Positions 22,015 through 32,168 of a stretch of 64,000 bases of DNA are shown here, in pieces. Under the pieces are notes generated by a model. It saw nothing but the letters and a program-made list of their open reading frames with translations, had not been told where the DNA came from and did not search any database. The first letter of the stretch is position 1; every line of letters begins with the position of its first letter. The stretch spans positions 62,423,968 through 62,487,967 of the forward strand of contig CM055273.1 of assembly GCA_029237695.1 (NCBI GenBank). The letters are read 5' to 3'. The stretch comes from Conchocele bisecta (taxonomy: Eukaryota > Mollusca > Bivalvia > Lucinida > Thyasiridae). A program made the position numbers and the translations under genes.

Positions 22015-22215
22015 ATGTGACAAATCCGATTATATGTTCACGTCAGTTTCTGTCAAGCTCTTGTGTCACTGTTTTGAGTAAATTTACGGTGCGACAGTTA
22101 GGTATATATAGTCCGTTTCTCCAAGACAAGATAAAGAACATATGGAATTATATTCGGAATACATTTTTGGGTGTATGCACATTTTTAAATATTTTCTTCC
22201 CGAATTGCCTTATTG

Positions 22216-22295
22216 TCTCAATGAAAGTATATATTGTGACCACTCATTTGAACCGTCTCGACGAGACGGTTCAAATGGTGGTCACAATATACACT
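22216..22295. repeat. Hairpin TTTGAACCGTCTCG
   Basis: TATATTGTGACCAC...ATTTGAACCGTCTCG is followed by CGAGACGGTTCAAATGGTGG and TCACAATATA. A second copy at 31528-31592 lies directly beside the large transposon. Confidence 0.8.
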
Positions 22296-22469
22296 CCCGA
22301 TGATAAATATAGAGACTATGTAAATTTTCCATCAGTAAAACAGTGTATCTCAGAATGTAATTAGTTAATGCTCGCCCAGTTTTACAAGGTTATATAAAGC
22401 CCGGTTTACATGGTGCGAATTATTGTGGTGGTTTCCGTCTGAAACTGTCAGCGCGAAGCCACAGGTGAA

Positions 22470-22680
22470 ACACTCGGACCTGCGCTATAAACAACTGCCC
22501 AATAAAACAAAATCCCGTTACCCCATCCACCTATTGTCTTACCGTACGTGTATAGAACCGTACACGTACTGTACGACAACTGGTGGGTGGGGTAATGGAA
22601 TTTCTTTAATCGGCATTTTCGACGGCACAAGTCCGAGTTTTTCCCATGTGCGCGGATCACTGCGCTATCAGTTGTAACAT
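22470..22680. repeat. Palindromic element, CCCGTTACCCCATCCACC arms
   Basis: Left arm CCCGTTACCCCATCCACC...CCGTACGTGTA and right arm TACACGTACTGTACG...GGTGGGTGGGGTAATGG form an imperfect palindrome. Outer GCGCTATAAACAACTG and GCGCTATCAGTTGT also match in inverted orientation. Seen once. Confidence 0.65.
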
Positions 22681-22930
22681 TCACATTGCACTATCTATAT
22701 TCTGGCACGGACGGACGGCTCACCGATCTACATGATCTACTGTCGTTAGTGTGGCCATCATGCTGCCGATTTGATCGACATTTGACTCGGCGACTGACGC
22801 TGTCTCTGAAGCACGCCGGTCCAATCTCTGGAGGACGCGGGCTATATGTGGCGAAAACTAATCAAGGCATGATTATCTTCTCTGTATAAATAGCTACATA
22901 CATCCATGCCCCGTCACCAGTTCGATTATA

Positions 22931-23551
22931 TACTCATGGACCAAAGTCTTGTCCCCTTTTATATTTTATATTATTTCAGAAATCACATATAGTTTACTAA
23001 CTTTCGTTATACATGGGTTGGCGTCACATATGGCATTACGTTAAGTATAGTAGTTGCATTGTTCAGTAAAGCGTGACGTCACAGGATGCGCAAAATTGAC
23101 AATTAGATCACGTGACCCATAACAAGCTTTCACTTGCACAAACTCGTGCAGTAAACGTTCTAAACACATTCCCCAGGTGGATAAAACACACAATTTCAAG
23201 CATGACGCTAGCATGGTGTCTACGACGGCAAGTCAACGTTGTGAGAAATTGTCAGAAAATGACGTCACCATTTCAGTTCCGAAACGTCTCGTTGGGGTGG
23301 ATGACCATGCTTATTCTGGTTACCAAGGTTACTCGTATTGTTGCAAACACTCTTTGGATGATTCGAACGTTACCAACAAACACCGTAACAAAAGAATGGC
23401 CAAAATGACGTTGAAGGAAACTAAATTTTCTTGATAAAATTGTTTAACAGTAGTTGACGTTTGCATGCAACAAGAAATCACGCACATATCTCAAATACAT
23501 TGTCCACAATCAACAATAGAGTGAAGGGGACAAGACTTTTGTCCGTGAGTA
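22931..23551. mobile_element. Tc1/mariner-like element carrying an open frame
   Basis: TACTCATGGACCAAAGTCTT...TGTCCCCTTTT at the left mirrors GAAGGGGACAAGACTTTTGT...CCGTGAGTA at the right. TA lies outside each end (22929-22930, 23552-23553). The GGAC(A/C)AAAGTCTTGTCCCC style resembles Tc1-type termini. At 621 bp it is too short for a transposase, yet it contains the open segment at 23177-23434. Confidence 0.7.
23177..23434 (+). CDS. Open segment inside a TIR element; possible captured exon
   Basis: Eighty-five codons are open after an acceptor-like CACATTCCCCAG. They begin VDKTHNFKHDASMVSTTASQ and pass through GVDDHAYSGYQGYSYCC to a basic end (RNKRMAKMTLKETKFS) at a TGA. The hydrophilic composition would suit the cytoplasmic tail of a membrane protein. 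No transposase motif is seen, although the frame sits within TA-flanked inverted repeats. It could be a host exon picked up by the element, a relic of the element's own gene, or chance. Confidence 0.3.
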   Translation: MDKTHNFKHDASMVSTTASQRCEKLSENDVTISVPKRLVGVDDHAYSGYQGYSYCCKHSLDDSNVTNKHRNKRMAKMTLKETKFS

Positions 23552-23622
23552 TACTATGTAGCTCTACATGACACGACATGGTAAAGGGACTCGCCTGTAT
23601 CCTGATACATGCTTAAATATTC

Positions 23623-23829
23623 ACCTTTTGAACCCGAAAGCCCGCTATAGCGGTTGAACGAGCCGACTCATCAGGATCTACACTGTTTGAAAGAAATTTC
23701 CATATTTTTGAGAACCAAAAAATACCCCATTTTCATAAATGGACTAGAGTGAAAATCATTTTGTGATGATTGGATCGTTCCGGAAATTAACACATAAAAC
23801 TCAATTCCAGTTATTTACGGGTGAAAGGG
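23623..23829. mobile_element. Family E MITE, second copy
   Basis: CCTTTTGAACCCGAAAGC...TACGGGTGAAAGGG is followed by TTAA (23830-23833). The left TTAA has mutated. The internal TTTTCATAAATGGAC and GAGAAC(A/C)AAAAA stretches match the copy at 16753. Confidence 0.75.
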
Positions 23830-23911
23830 TTAATTTTGATCCTCGGCGCCGCCTATCTGGCAATATAGAGAAGAATACAAACAAATATGCCCTGATGAGC
23901 ATGCGCAGATG

Positions 23912-24323
23912 TACGGAGCCCCGCAGGGGACGTATAATTATTTTGTTTATTAATTCGTTCCCACGAAACAACAATTCGTTCCCACGAAATAACAATTCGT
24001 TCCCACGAAATAATAAATTCGTTCCCTCAATTTAACATTTCATTCCCACGAATAAATAATTCGTTCCCACGAAATAACAATCCGTTCCCACGGGAACGAA
24101 TTGTTAATTCGTGGGAACAAATTGTTATATCGTGGGAACGAATTGTTAATTCGAAGGAATGAATTGTTAAATTGAGGGAACGAATTGTCACTTCGTGGGA
24201 ACGAATTGTTAATTCGAGGGAACGAATTGTTATATCGTGGGATTGTTAAATTGAGGAAACGAATTGTTATTTCGTAGGAACGAATTAATAAAAAAAATGC
24301 ATGTCCCCTGCGGGGCTCCGTAC
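23912..24323. mobile_element. Family C array element, 6-bp flank repeat
   Basis: CAGATG stands outside both TACGGAGCCCCGCAGGG and CCCTGCGGGGCTCCGTA. The forward units end at about 24085, where CGTTCCCACGGGAACG marks the single orientation switch. Confidence 0.85.
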
Positions 24324-24366
24324 AGATGAACATACTGAGCTGGGGCTATATTGGTCGCAATTGCAA

Positions 24367-24557
24367 TCAGGCAAATCTATTTTTGTCAAGGTAAAGTTCA
24401 TACGAGTTATACGATTGGGAATACGATGGAATATAATATCCGTGTTCTGTTTTGTCGAGCAGTTGATTGATCGTTTGCAGCAGCTTGTCCGCGTCGATTC
24501 TCTGACTGCAATTGAACGCTAGGGAATTACATAAAGTCATTATGTCCACTTCGTCAT
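24367..24557 (-). CDS. Possible terminal exon, minus strand
   Basis: After an acceptor-like stretch (TTTTTTGACC...CGCGAAAAG) the frame reads DEVDIMTLCNSLAFNCSQRI, then DADKLLQTINQLLDKTEHGY, and ends at a TGA after a tyrosine-rich stretch (YIPSYSQSYNSYELY). About 63 codons. The leucine/isoleucine spacing in the middle could form a helix. Not recognised. It lies between a family C element and unique DNA and shows no repeat similarity here, which favours a host exon. Confidence 0.3.
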
Positions 24558-24777
24558 CTTTTCGCGTTTAATGGTCAAAAAATAATGGCGTCAAAGGATG
24601 ATCATTATTTTCGATTTACGAAATGGTGCGAGGGTTTCGAGTGTACATAAAGTATTACTAGTGTATCTGTACATAGCATTTCTGAGTCAGTAACAGGTGC
24701 ATTAATTCGTATTTACTACCGCGATGTATGGAACGCCATAGTTGTCTTATGTAGGCTTGCACCATTAGATCATGCGG

Positions 24778-24945
24778 TTCCGTCATTACGTCATGTGGTT
24801 TCATCATTACGTCATGTGCTTTCTTCATGACAAAACCACATGACATAATGATGAAACCGCACGACGTAATGACGGAACCGCATGACGTAATGACGGAACC
24901 GCATGACGTAATGACGGAACCACATGACGTAATGATGTAAGCCTC
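24778..24945. repeat. Inverted array of about 21-bp TGACGTAA units
   Basis: Units CGTCATTACGTCATGTGG run in one orientation to about 24828. Their complement (CATGACGTAATGACGGAACC) is then repeated to 24945. Each unit holds a CRE/ATF-like TGACGTAA. Confidence 0.8.
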
Positions 24946-25008
24946 GTTTCCTGAACCTTGCCAGATATTTTTCCCATTCACGGCATTGACCTACTATTCT
25001 GTATATAC
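24946..25008. repeat. Family J half-element remnant
   Basis: CGTTTCCTGAACCTTGCCAG and the CCATTCACGGCATTGACCTAC end match the right arm of family J. The left arm is absent. Confidence 0.75.
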
Positions 25009-25060
25009 CAGTCAGAGATTTCCAAATGCATACTTAGACTGTATGATATCATACGACACT

Positions 25061-25294
25061 GGGGCCGTTTCACTAAACTTTGTACGACTAAAATGTTCGT
25101 AAGTGCAAAATTATGATAGTCACATTAACACTGTTTTCTTGTAAACAATTATTGGATTTACATGTATTGACCATTAGGCTGCATATGCAGCCTATGCTCA
25201 ATAAAGGTAAAGCCATCAATTGGAATTTCCAGACGATCCTAAATTTGCACTTACGAACATTTTAGTCGTACGAAGCTTAGTGACACGGGCCCCC
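25061..25294. mobile_element. Family B MITE
   Basis: GGGGCCGTTTCACTAAACTT...TAGTGACACGGGCCCCC. The core GCATATGCAGCC is intact. Confidence 0.85.
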
Positions 25295-25434
25295 GGTCTG
25301 GTAGTCTAGACATACACGCCGACAGAAAAGGCACTATGGCGTGTTTCTTTTTTTTTCTTCAATACAATTCATGTTTCAATGTAGAGTCGGGTTGCTGTCA
25401 CCGCCATGCTTATGCCTAAACCATATAGTATCAG

Positions 25435-25706
25435 TAGCCTATTTCACCAACATTACAAAGTATACTTATCTAGCAAAGTATACTTTGAGGGAGAAATTTT
25501 CAAATTAAGGATAAATTTATTAATTTGTTTTATACTGAATTTATTACATTATCACAGCCATGTTGACTGTGATAATGTAATACATTCAGTATAATAATTC
25601 TGCATACTTTTAATCATCAAATATATGCAGTCGTTAGTTCTATACGAAATAATACATTTCGGGAAAAATAAATGATTACTCCCTCAAAGTATACTTTGAA
25701 ATTTTA
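25435..25706. mobile_element. Family A MITE, right tip missing
   Basis: TATCAG|TAGCCTATTTCACC at the left. The right side stops at CAAAGTATACTTTGAAATTTT without the TAGGCTA end. Confidence 0.85.
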
Positions 25707-25709
25707 CTT

Positions 25710-26135
25710 TCGTCGATTCGCACATGCTATGTATGCAATATGAGGATAGGTATAGCCGAACTACAAATCATTAGTGAACGGCTAGACCGTCATGTTATTG
25801 TCTTATTTGCATCATTTGATGTATCCCTTAGCAACTGTCTAGCAAATGTGAGCAGCTAATTATGACTGTGTTGTTCTAAAGTTCATCTGACGTGACTGAA
25901 GACAGACAAACATTACACGAGTTTAGCTTCGAGACAATATGGGACGTTCCATGATAAAAAGAACTAAATTTCGACGAATCTCTTCCTACAATGCATTTCG
26001 TTTGTTTATTGTTTATCAGGTAAAAGCGAATGCTATAGCACGCTAGTGTTTGATATCAAGTTTATCAGGCACGTCTAGGAAACACGTAGAAATTTTCGAG
26101 GCACGTCTCCAAATTCCTAACGATTCCGAGTCGAG
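25710..26135. other. Gap: no gene seen
   Basis: Unique-looking AT-rich DNA without long inverted repeats or a convincing frame. Confidence 0.55.
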
Positions 26136-26139
26136 CTGA

Positions 26140-26300
26140 CGTATTACATCACCACCTGCGCTAATCTTGCCAATATTTGTCAATTTAATTAGTACAAAAT
26201 ACTGCTTGAAAGCAAGTAGCTGGATTGGCTGAGCCTAAGCTGTGCTACAGCTCGGACACAGCCAGTCAAGCTGCTTGATTGTTAGTTGATATTGCCAATA
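26140..26300. repeat. Repeat shared in inverse with 63755-63925
   Basis: Contains ATCACCACCTGCGCTAA, a palindromic GAGCCTAAGCTGTGCTACAG region and GTCAAGCTGCTTGATT. The copy near the right end of the window is reversed and diverged. Confidence 0.65.
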
Positions 26301-26324
26301 TATGTTCAGAAATGTTGACACCAG

Positions 26325-26627
26325 TAGCATATTTCACCAAAATGGCAAAGTTTACTTTTCTTGCTAAGTACACTTTGAGGGAGAAATTTTCAATTTAAGG
26401 ATAAATTTATTAATTTTTATTATACTGAATTTATTACATTATCACAGCCATTTTGGCTGTGATAATGTAATAAATTCAGTATAATAATTCTGCATACTTT
26501 TAATCATCAAATATATGCAGTCGTTAGTTCTATATGAAATTATGCATTTCGGGAATAATAAATGATTACTCCCTCAAAGTATACTTTGCTAGACAAGTAT
26601 ACTTTGAAATGTAGGTGAAATAGATTA
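26325..26627. mobile_element. Family A MITE
   Basis: ACACCAG|TAGCATATTTC...GATTA|CTGGTCA. Joining the flanks gives ACACC(A/T)GGTCA, a close match to the Harbinger target I remember from zebrafish (centre CACCWGGTC). Confidence 0.85.
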
Positions 26628-26771
26628 CTGGTCAAGATTAACGCACGCGGCGGTGTATACTATAAAATTCGAAAGTTCTATATATGCAGTTTGCGGACAA
26701 CGACAATAGACCAGCGATGCAGCATTGATCGACGTCCGAATCGCCAGAGAACCAACACACGGAGGCCACAG

Positions 26772-27076
26772 TAGCCGATTTCACCAACATTGCAAAGTAT
26801 ACTTTACTAGCAAAGTATACTTTGAGGGAGAAATTTTCAATTTTTTAAAAAAATTATTAATTTTTATTATACTTAATTTATTACATTATCACAGCCATTT
26901 AATGGCTGTGATAATGTAATCAATTCAGTATAATAATTCTGCATACTTTTAATCATGAACTATATGCATTTGTTAGTTCTATATGAAATAATGCATTTCA
27001 GCAAAAATAAATGATTACTCCCTCAAAGTATACTTTGCTAGTAAAGTATACTTTGCAATGTTGATGAAATGGGCTA
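26772..27076. mobile_element. Family A MITE
   Basis: CAG at 26769-26771 and 27077-27079 form a perfect duplication. The central palindrome has the CCATTTAATGG variant shared with 45333 and 50930. Confidence 0.9.
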
Positions 27077-27092
27077 CAGGGATCCGCAACTA

Positions 27093-27318
27093 AAGTTGCT
27101 TTGACTGGAGAAATGGGGCTTATGGAACTTGTGACCAGTGTTTTTCTTGATGAAATAGCATATATAGCTTGTTAGAAGGCATATGACGGGTGTTTCCCTG
27201 GTAGAATGACGTTCAGTGCAGGTCCTGATCAGACTGTGCGGATGCACAGGCATATCTGGATCTACACTGGTAGCAAAACACAAAATGCACATTTCTCCAG
27301 GCACAGCCACAATACAGT
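27093..27318. repeat. Family K repeat
   Basis: GCTTTGACTGGAGAAATGGG...CACATTTCTCCAGGCACAGC, with ATCAGACTGTGCGGATGCAC inside. It begins 16 bp after a family A element. Confidence 0.65.
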
Positions 27319-27698
27319 TTGCGCTAATGAACGACAATTGAATTAAAATCTACATAATTTCCAGAACCCGTATCCCGAACCTTCATTATTAATTTAATAG
27401 GCGTGAACCTGCCTAGAAATGAACTGCGTGACCGATAGTGGATATGAAACACACTAGTCTAAACGTCGTCGTACAGTGGATACCCTGAACGATTTGCACA
27501 AGTACGGTACGCGAGATGTTGTGAGTCTGCATTGAACGTCGTGGTGAGTGGCGAACAGTGGATGCTCAGATCAGACTGCTCTACTGATCTTTGATTTCAC
27601 TGGTAACCAAGGCAAACATCAACGTTTCTCATGATGGATCACGCATATATGTACATGGATGTACTCAAGGAATAAAAGCATGGACTCTTGCGTTTACT

Positions 27699-28042
27699 AT
27701 AGGAATGAATGGCCTTTTTGTGGAATTTATCGGGGTATACGCTTGGAAAAGTCGCGGGAATACTGGACGAAGGCCGGAAGGCCTCTCCAGTAATTCCGCG
27801 ACTTTTCCAAGTTTATATCCCCGATAAATTCCACAAAAAGGCCATTCATTCCTTATAATTCCAGCATTTGAAATAAATTCATCAAGAAAATGTGTTTATT
27901 TTCCGTTTTCTTAAGAATTATTTTAACTGCGCCTCATGGTGACGGAAAGTAGTTCGGCGTGGGAGTTTATTGGGATATAAATTTTGGACAGAGACTTGCT
28001 ACGGGCCAATCAAATGTTAGGGAATTGTGTAAATATTTTTGT
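27699..28042. mobile_element. Family F element, 3' end altered
   Basis: Starts ATAGGAATGAATGGCC and follows the family through AAATATTTTTG, where GTGCTGGAATT is replaced by unrelated sequence. Confidence 0.85.
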
Positions 28043-28049
28043 CCGAATG

Positions 28050-28510
28050 ATTCCTCGCAAGCTGTAAACAGACCAAATTTAGTATACACCACAGCAAATG
28101 CAACAGCCCATGGTTTTATTACTTATATTTACACTGCATTTTCTGATAGTTTCAGTCTGGTTTTACGTCATTTTGTCGCAATTCCTGGAACAGCGACGTT
28201 GCCGGTCAATAGCGTGCAGTTATTGACAACCTCGTGGAAATTAATGACGTTAAGCGACCTTTAACCAATCAACAACATGGCGCAACATCACGTGGGTCTA
28301 ATGCATTGTACTGGGATATAAACGCATTACGTTGAATGGGCGTTTCATTACAAATATATGGACATTGTTAATATAAATATTTACATATCCGCATTTGCAA
28401 ACATTATATGCATGTTTCAGCCTCGTTGAATATTACATTATTTTCACTTATACCTCATAGTCAAGTGCGATATAAAATGTATTGGGTGAAAATAATTTGA
28501 AATAGATGTA
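28050..28510. other. Gap: no gene seen
   Basis: AT-rich. A frame begun in the family F element stays open to 28264, but its start lies in repeat sequence and I see no supporting feature. Confidence 0.5.
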
Positions 28511-28856
28511 CAGTGGGGTCAGCGTGTAAGTGCACACACGAACGAACACGACAGGTTCGTTCGTGTGTGCACTTACACGCTGACCCCACTGTAAATTGCG
28601 TTTGGTTCCAGACATACAGAAATTAGTATTCATCGTGTGACGCTCCTGACACAGAAGAGCCGCTCGCATACATGACAACTTTACATGAAAGAACATAATG
28701 AGTGGGGTCATCTGTGAAGACAACATTACGGATGTAGCACTAAGATACAGTGGGGCCAGCGTGTAAGTGCACACATGAACGAACACGACAGGTTGGTTGG
28801 TACCAACCTGTCGTGTTCGTTCGTGTGTGCACTTACACGCTGGCCCTACTGTAAGT
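28510..28856. repeat. Two GTCAGCGTGTAAGTGCAC hairpins
   Basis: Hairpins at 28510-28592 and 28747-28853 have arms TACAGTGGGG(T/C)CAGCGTGT and complement around GAACGAACACGACAGG. The second has a longer tip (GGTTGGTACCAACC). A third is at 29474-29582. Confidence 0.8.
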
Positions 28857-29105
28857 AAAGTAAACATAAAGCGAAAGAAGCAGTGTATATATACAACACT
28901 CATATGCAAGAAAACAGCAAGTACCCGAGACAAAACCCGAAACAAAAATGATATCATAGGAATGAGATCTACTGTCTGTTTCACGAAACCTGTTCAAATT
29001 TTACTTGCATGATTTATATAGCCGTCAACATTGGGCAGGTTTCGTGAAATAGTCGATATATGAAATGGATACATAGAATCAACAAAACAGACATAAAGAT
29101 ACAAC

Positions 29106-29349
29106 ATGTATGACATCTCAATTGCAGAAGATAAATATGACGCACTTCTTGACGAAATCAGCGAATTAATATCAAATACACAGGATACGACATTGACGTA
29201 TTGTGTCTGATGAGTTGAAGAGTACAGTCAAAGAACGAGCGAAAAGTGACAAAACATGGAAAAGTCAAGTCTTGGCATATGAGTTAGACCACTGCGAGGT
29301 AAAAACTCCAACTACCGGGGAAAAATATTCCAAAACAGATCGAAGTTAA
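29106..29349 (+). pseudogene. Small frameshifted open segment
   Basis: ATG at 29106 opens MYDISIAEDKYDALLDEISE, then LISNTQDTTLTYCV, closed by a TGA at 29208-29210. One base later a second frame continues DELKSTVKERAKSDKTWKSQ, then VLAYELDHCEV..., to a TAA at about 29347-29349. The combined reading is hydrophilic and charged like real protein. The shift would make it a relic. It lies between two hairpins of the same family and may be cargo of a larger element. Not recognised. Confidence 0.25.
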
Positions 29350-29473
29350 TGTATACATCACGTGCATGCACGTAATCACGCGACACACGTAAATAGAGGA
29401 TCTATCACAATTTACGAAATGGGTTACATCACGTGATAACAAGGTTTTCTTGTGATAAACATAATTATGAGAT

Positions 29474-29582
29474 ACAGTCACTGTGGTGTCAGCGTGTAAG
29501 TGCACACACGAACGAACAGGACAGGTTGGTTCCAACCTGTCGTGTTCGTTCGTGTGTTCACTTACACGCTGACCCCACTGTA
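29474..29582. repeat. GTCAGCGTGTAAGTGCAC hairpin, third copy
   Basis: A complete palindrome with tip GGTTGGTTCCAACC. Confidence 0.8.
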
Positions 29583-29689
29583 CCCATTCGCTTGGCATTG
29601 CATCATGCATGTAAGCAGAGCGGACAGGGCTATTCACAAATAAGGTGAGCCGTCTCTTCTAGATATGCGGTGCGTATCGTAATTTTTAA

Positions 29690-30163
29690 AGGTACGTGCC
29701 CACTCAGGAGGCACAACATGTTCTTCATAGGAATTAAATAAGTGTATAATTACTAAAAAATACGAGTGCCCGCTATACGCATATAATCATTTAGTAATAT
29801 TTATTTTGCTGATAGTGACGCGCGGTGGTATCAGTCTATTTTCATATGCAAATGAGGCATGCTATTTTTAATTATTTATACTAATTAAATGCGTCACCTG
29901 AAAAAATAATAGTTTCGACAGATAATAAAGTATGATCATTGCACATCAAAATAAATACAGAGAATACATAGTAATGTCCGTTAACATTTTAAGGAAACAC
30001 GGTTATCGCCCCTGATATCAGTGTGTACATTTACGGCTGATATAAAATGTATAATAATGCCAATCAATACGTGGGGTAATGGTGAATGAATGTTTCTTTT
30101 GCCAGAAAATGTCTCATATGATGTCTCTGATATAACAAACAGTTTATGAGTGGGCATGTACCT
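29690..30163. mobile_element. Family D MITE
   Basis: TTAA at 29686-29689 and 30164-30167. Ends AGGTACGTGCCCACTCAG and ATGAGTGGGCATGTACCT. Confidence 0.85.
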
Positions 30164-30258
30164 TTAAGATTTTGAAACTTGCCATATTACAGTGGTGACA
30201 ACGATTTATCCAAGCAACATTGAACATTTAGATCAAGTTTCGAATACAAATGAATATG

Positions 30259-30555
30259 TCGCCTATTTCACCAACATTGCAACTTATCCAGCACAGTATA
30301 CTTTGAAGGAAAAGATTTCAATTTAAATATAATTTCATTAAGTTTTATTATACTGAATTTATTACATTATCACAGCCATTTTGGCTGTGATAACGTATTA
30401 CATTCAGTATAATAATTCAGCACACTTTTAATCATCAAATATATGCAGTCGTTAGTTCTATACGACATAATGCATTTAAGGAAAAATATATGATTACTCC
30501 CACAAAGTATACTTTGCTAGAAAAGTATACTTTGCAATTTCGATGAAATCGGCTA
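30259..30555. mobile_element. Family A MITE
   Basis: The left end is mutated (GTCGCCTATTTC). The right end GGCTA|CTG is normal. Confidence 0.85.
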
Positions 30556-30657
30556 CTGATGTAATTGCAAACAGAAGACAACAACAACAACACAAACGTA
30601 TTTGCACATGAATAATAACGAGTAAAACCAGCAACATTGTATAATTGCCTGTTTATT

Positions 30658-31115
30658 TCACCAATGGTTATATATCAGCCTCCAGGAAGTCACAGTCCCC
30701 GGGGTAGCAGAGTTTCCGCTCGCCAATAGGGGACAACACCGGCTTCTTCCGGTCAGCAAGCCATTCATGTCACCGTTGTCCAGCTCGGCATTGCACGTGT
30801 CCTCGGCCCGAATCATCGCCGCCACGACGTCCGACTTCACCTTGCTGCTCTTTATTTTACACTTGCTATTTTTATCCCCGGATTTCCCAGTCTTTGGCCT
30901 GACGCCATGTGCCTTTGTGGTTACATTGCTTGGAGTTGTTGTGGTATTGGTGAACGATTTGCCGACTCGCTGTGATGTCTTGTCAGGGGCAACCAAGTTG
31001 TTGACTTCAAGCTGCGCCAGCTGGTATTTGATGTCATCAATTTCATTCGCGACTTTCGCTCTCTGCGTCTGAAAGTATGGACCACGATTTTTAATAACCT
31101 GGATTATTTCTTCTT
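30658..31115 (-). CDS. Likely 3'-terminal exon, minus strand
   Basis: On the minus strand an acceptor-like CAGCTCCTCTGACCAG precedes about 151 open codons, ending in a TGA at 30658-30660. The product starts EEEIIQVIKNRGPYFQTQRA, then KVANEIDDIKYQLAQLEVNN, a stretch with heptad-like spacing that could be a short coiled coil. It then becomes a Thr/Ser/Lys-rich, probably disordered region (SFTNTTTTPSNVTTKAHG; KSGDKNSKCKIKSSKVKS) and ends in a Gly/Cys-containing tail. The segment is markedly richer in G+C and CpG than its flanks, as a conserved exon would be. Family unknown. A 5' part must lie at higher coordinates. The transposon at 31594 would then sit in its upstream intron. Confidence 0.5.
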
Positions 31116-31224
31116 CTGGTCAGAGGAGCTGTTTTTACTGACACGTAAGTAACTCGTACAAATACATTTTTCGCAAACCAGTAGTTACAGTTGTCAACGA
31201 CCAGGCACCACTCGTCATTCCAGC

Positions 31225-31505
31225 GGTTAGAGAATGTGAATTATCCCGTCAACACAGTGCGTATGTGCCGTGAAACACGGTGCCGTGAAACATTTTTGAT
31301 ATCCAGTCAATACTATTTTTGCATTTTACAGCAATTTGTAGGTGTTGACGGGATAAATAGAATAGTAGGTTAGTGCCGTGAATGGGAAAAATATCTGGCG
31401 TGGCACAGAAACGGGATGTGCTCGGCATAGCCTCGCCCATCCCGTTTCCTGAGCCTTGCCAGATATTTTTTCCCATTCACGGCACTAACCTACTATTCTC
31501 TATCT
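31225..31505. mobile_element. Family J composite element
   Basis: Reference description for family J. One half is TATCCCGTCAACACAGTGCG...GTGTTGACGGGATAAA around a TTTCACGGCACCG-type hairpin. The other is AGAATAGTAGGTTAGTGCC...GGCACTAACCTACTATTCT around CCCGTTTCC. The halves always adjoin in the same order. Non-coding. Copies at 60205, 62365 and 63463. Confidence 0.8.
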
Positions 31506-31527
31506 ATTTTCCTTATTTCTGAACCAA

Positions 31528-31592
31528 AGTATATGTTGTGACCACTCATTTGAACCGTCTCGGCGAGACGGTTCAAATGGTGGTCACTACAT
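31528..31592. repeat. TTTGAACCGTCTCG hairpin, second copy
   Basis: The same hairpin as at 22216. Its right arm is directly followed by the transposon end, so the transposon landed in or beside it. Confidence 0.8.
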
Positions 31593-31593
31593 A

Positions 31594-31930
31594 TAGTAGG
31601 GTCAACGTGGGAAATTTTTTCCGCTAACCCCAAAAAAATTGCAAGAAAACGTTGTATAGTGTTCTTCTGTACTACTAGGTCTGGAGAAGAACATATCAAA
31701 AGTTGGCCGAAATCTAACCATCTGAAAGGGTCTAAATGTGATGTCAAAAAAGATGGCCGCCATGGATAACAAATGACTAAAATCTCTCGTATCTGTTAAA
31801 TAAAACACTTTCTTGCCAAATAACGTGTGAACATTATTGCTGATATTCATTGTTTTATTAAAGGTATACATTGTTGTTATGATATCAGTGGTTCATGTGA
31901 CGTCATGACGTCGAAAATGACGTCATGATG
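31594..31930. repeat. Left terminal inverted repeat of the transposon
   Basis: Matches the complement of 34921-35271. Shared blocks include AAATTGCAAGAA, GAAGAACATATCAAAAGTTG and AAAGATGGCCG. Confidence 0.8.
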
Positions 31931-32168
31931 TATTTCTGTAGGGTTATAACACTTATATTCGTAACGAGTTAAACAGTATATATGATGCATAAATGAATAC
32001 AAATTTACAAAACTGGGCCCGTAAATTGTCAGTTTAATTAATAAAAGAGCCAGTGTATGAGAAAGCTAACCTTATCGCACTTGAGATTTTCGCCGTAGAC
32101 ATTCGTTTTTTTGTAAATAAAGTCGAAAGTTGAGGAAAATTCCAGAGCAAATGCGGAATTACTTTAAC

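Noticed and set aside
27591..28264. Two overlapping frames of about 80-100 codons
   Set aside because: They run through the family F element, and the same residues (GMNGLFVEF) recur at every copy, so they are not a gene.
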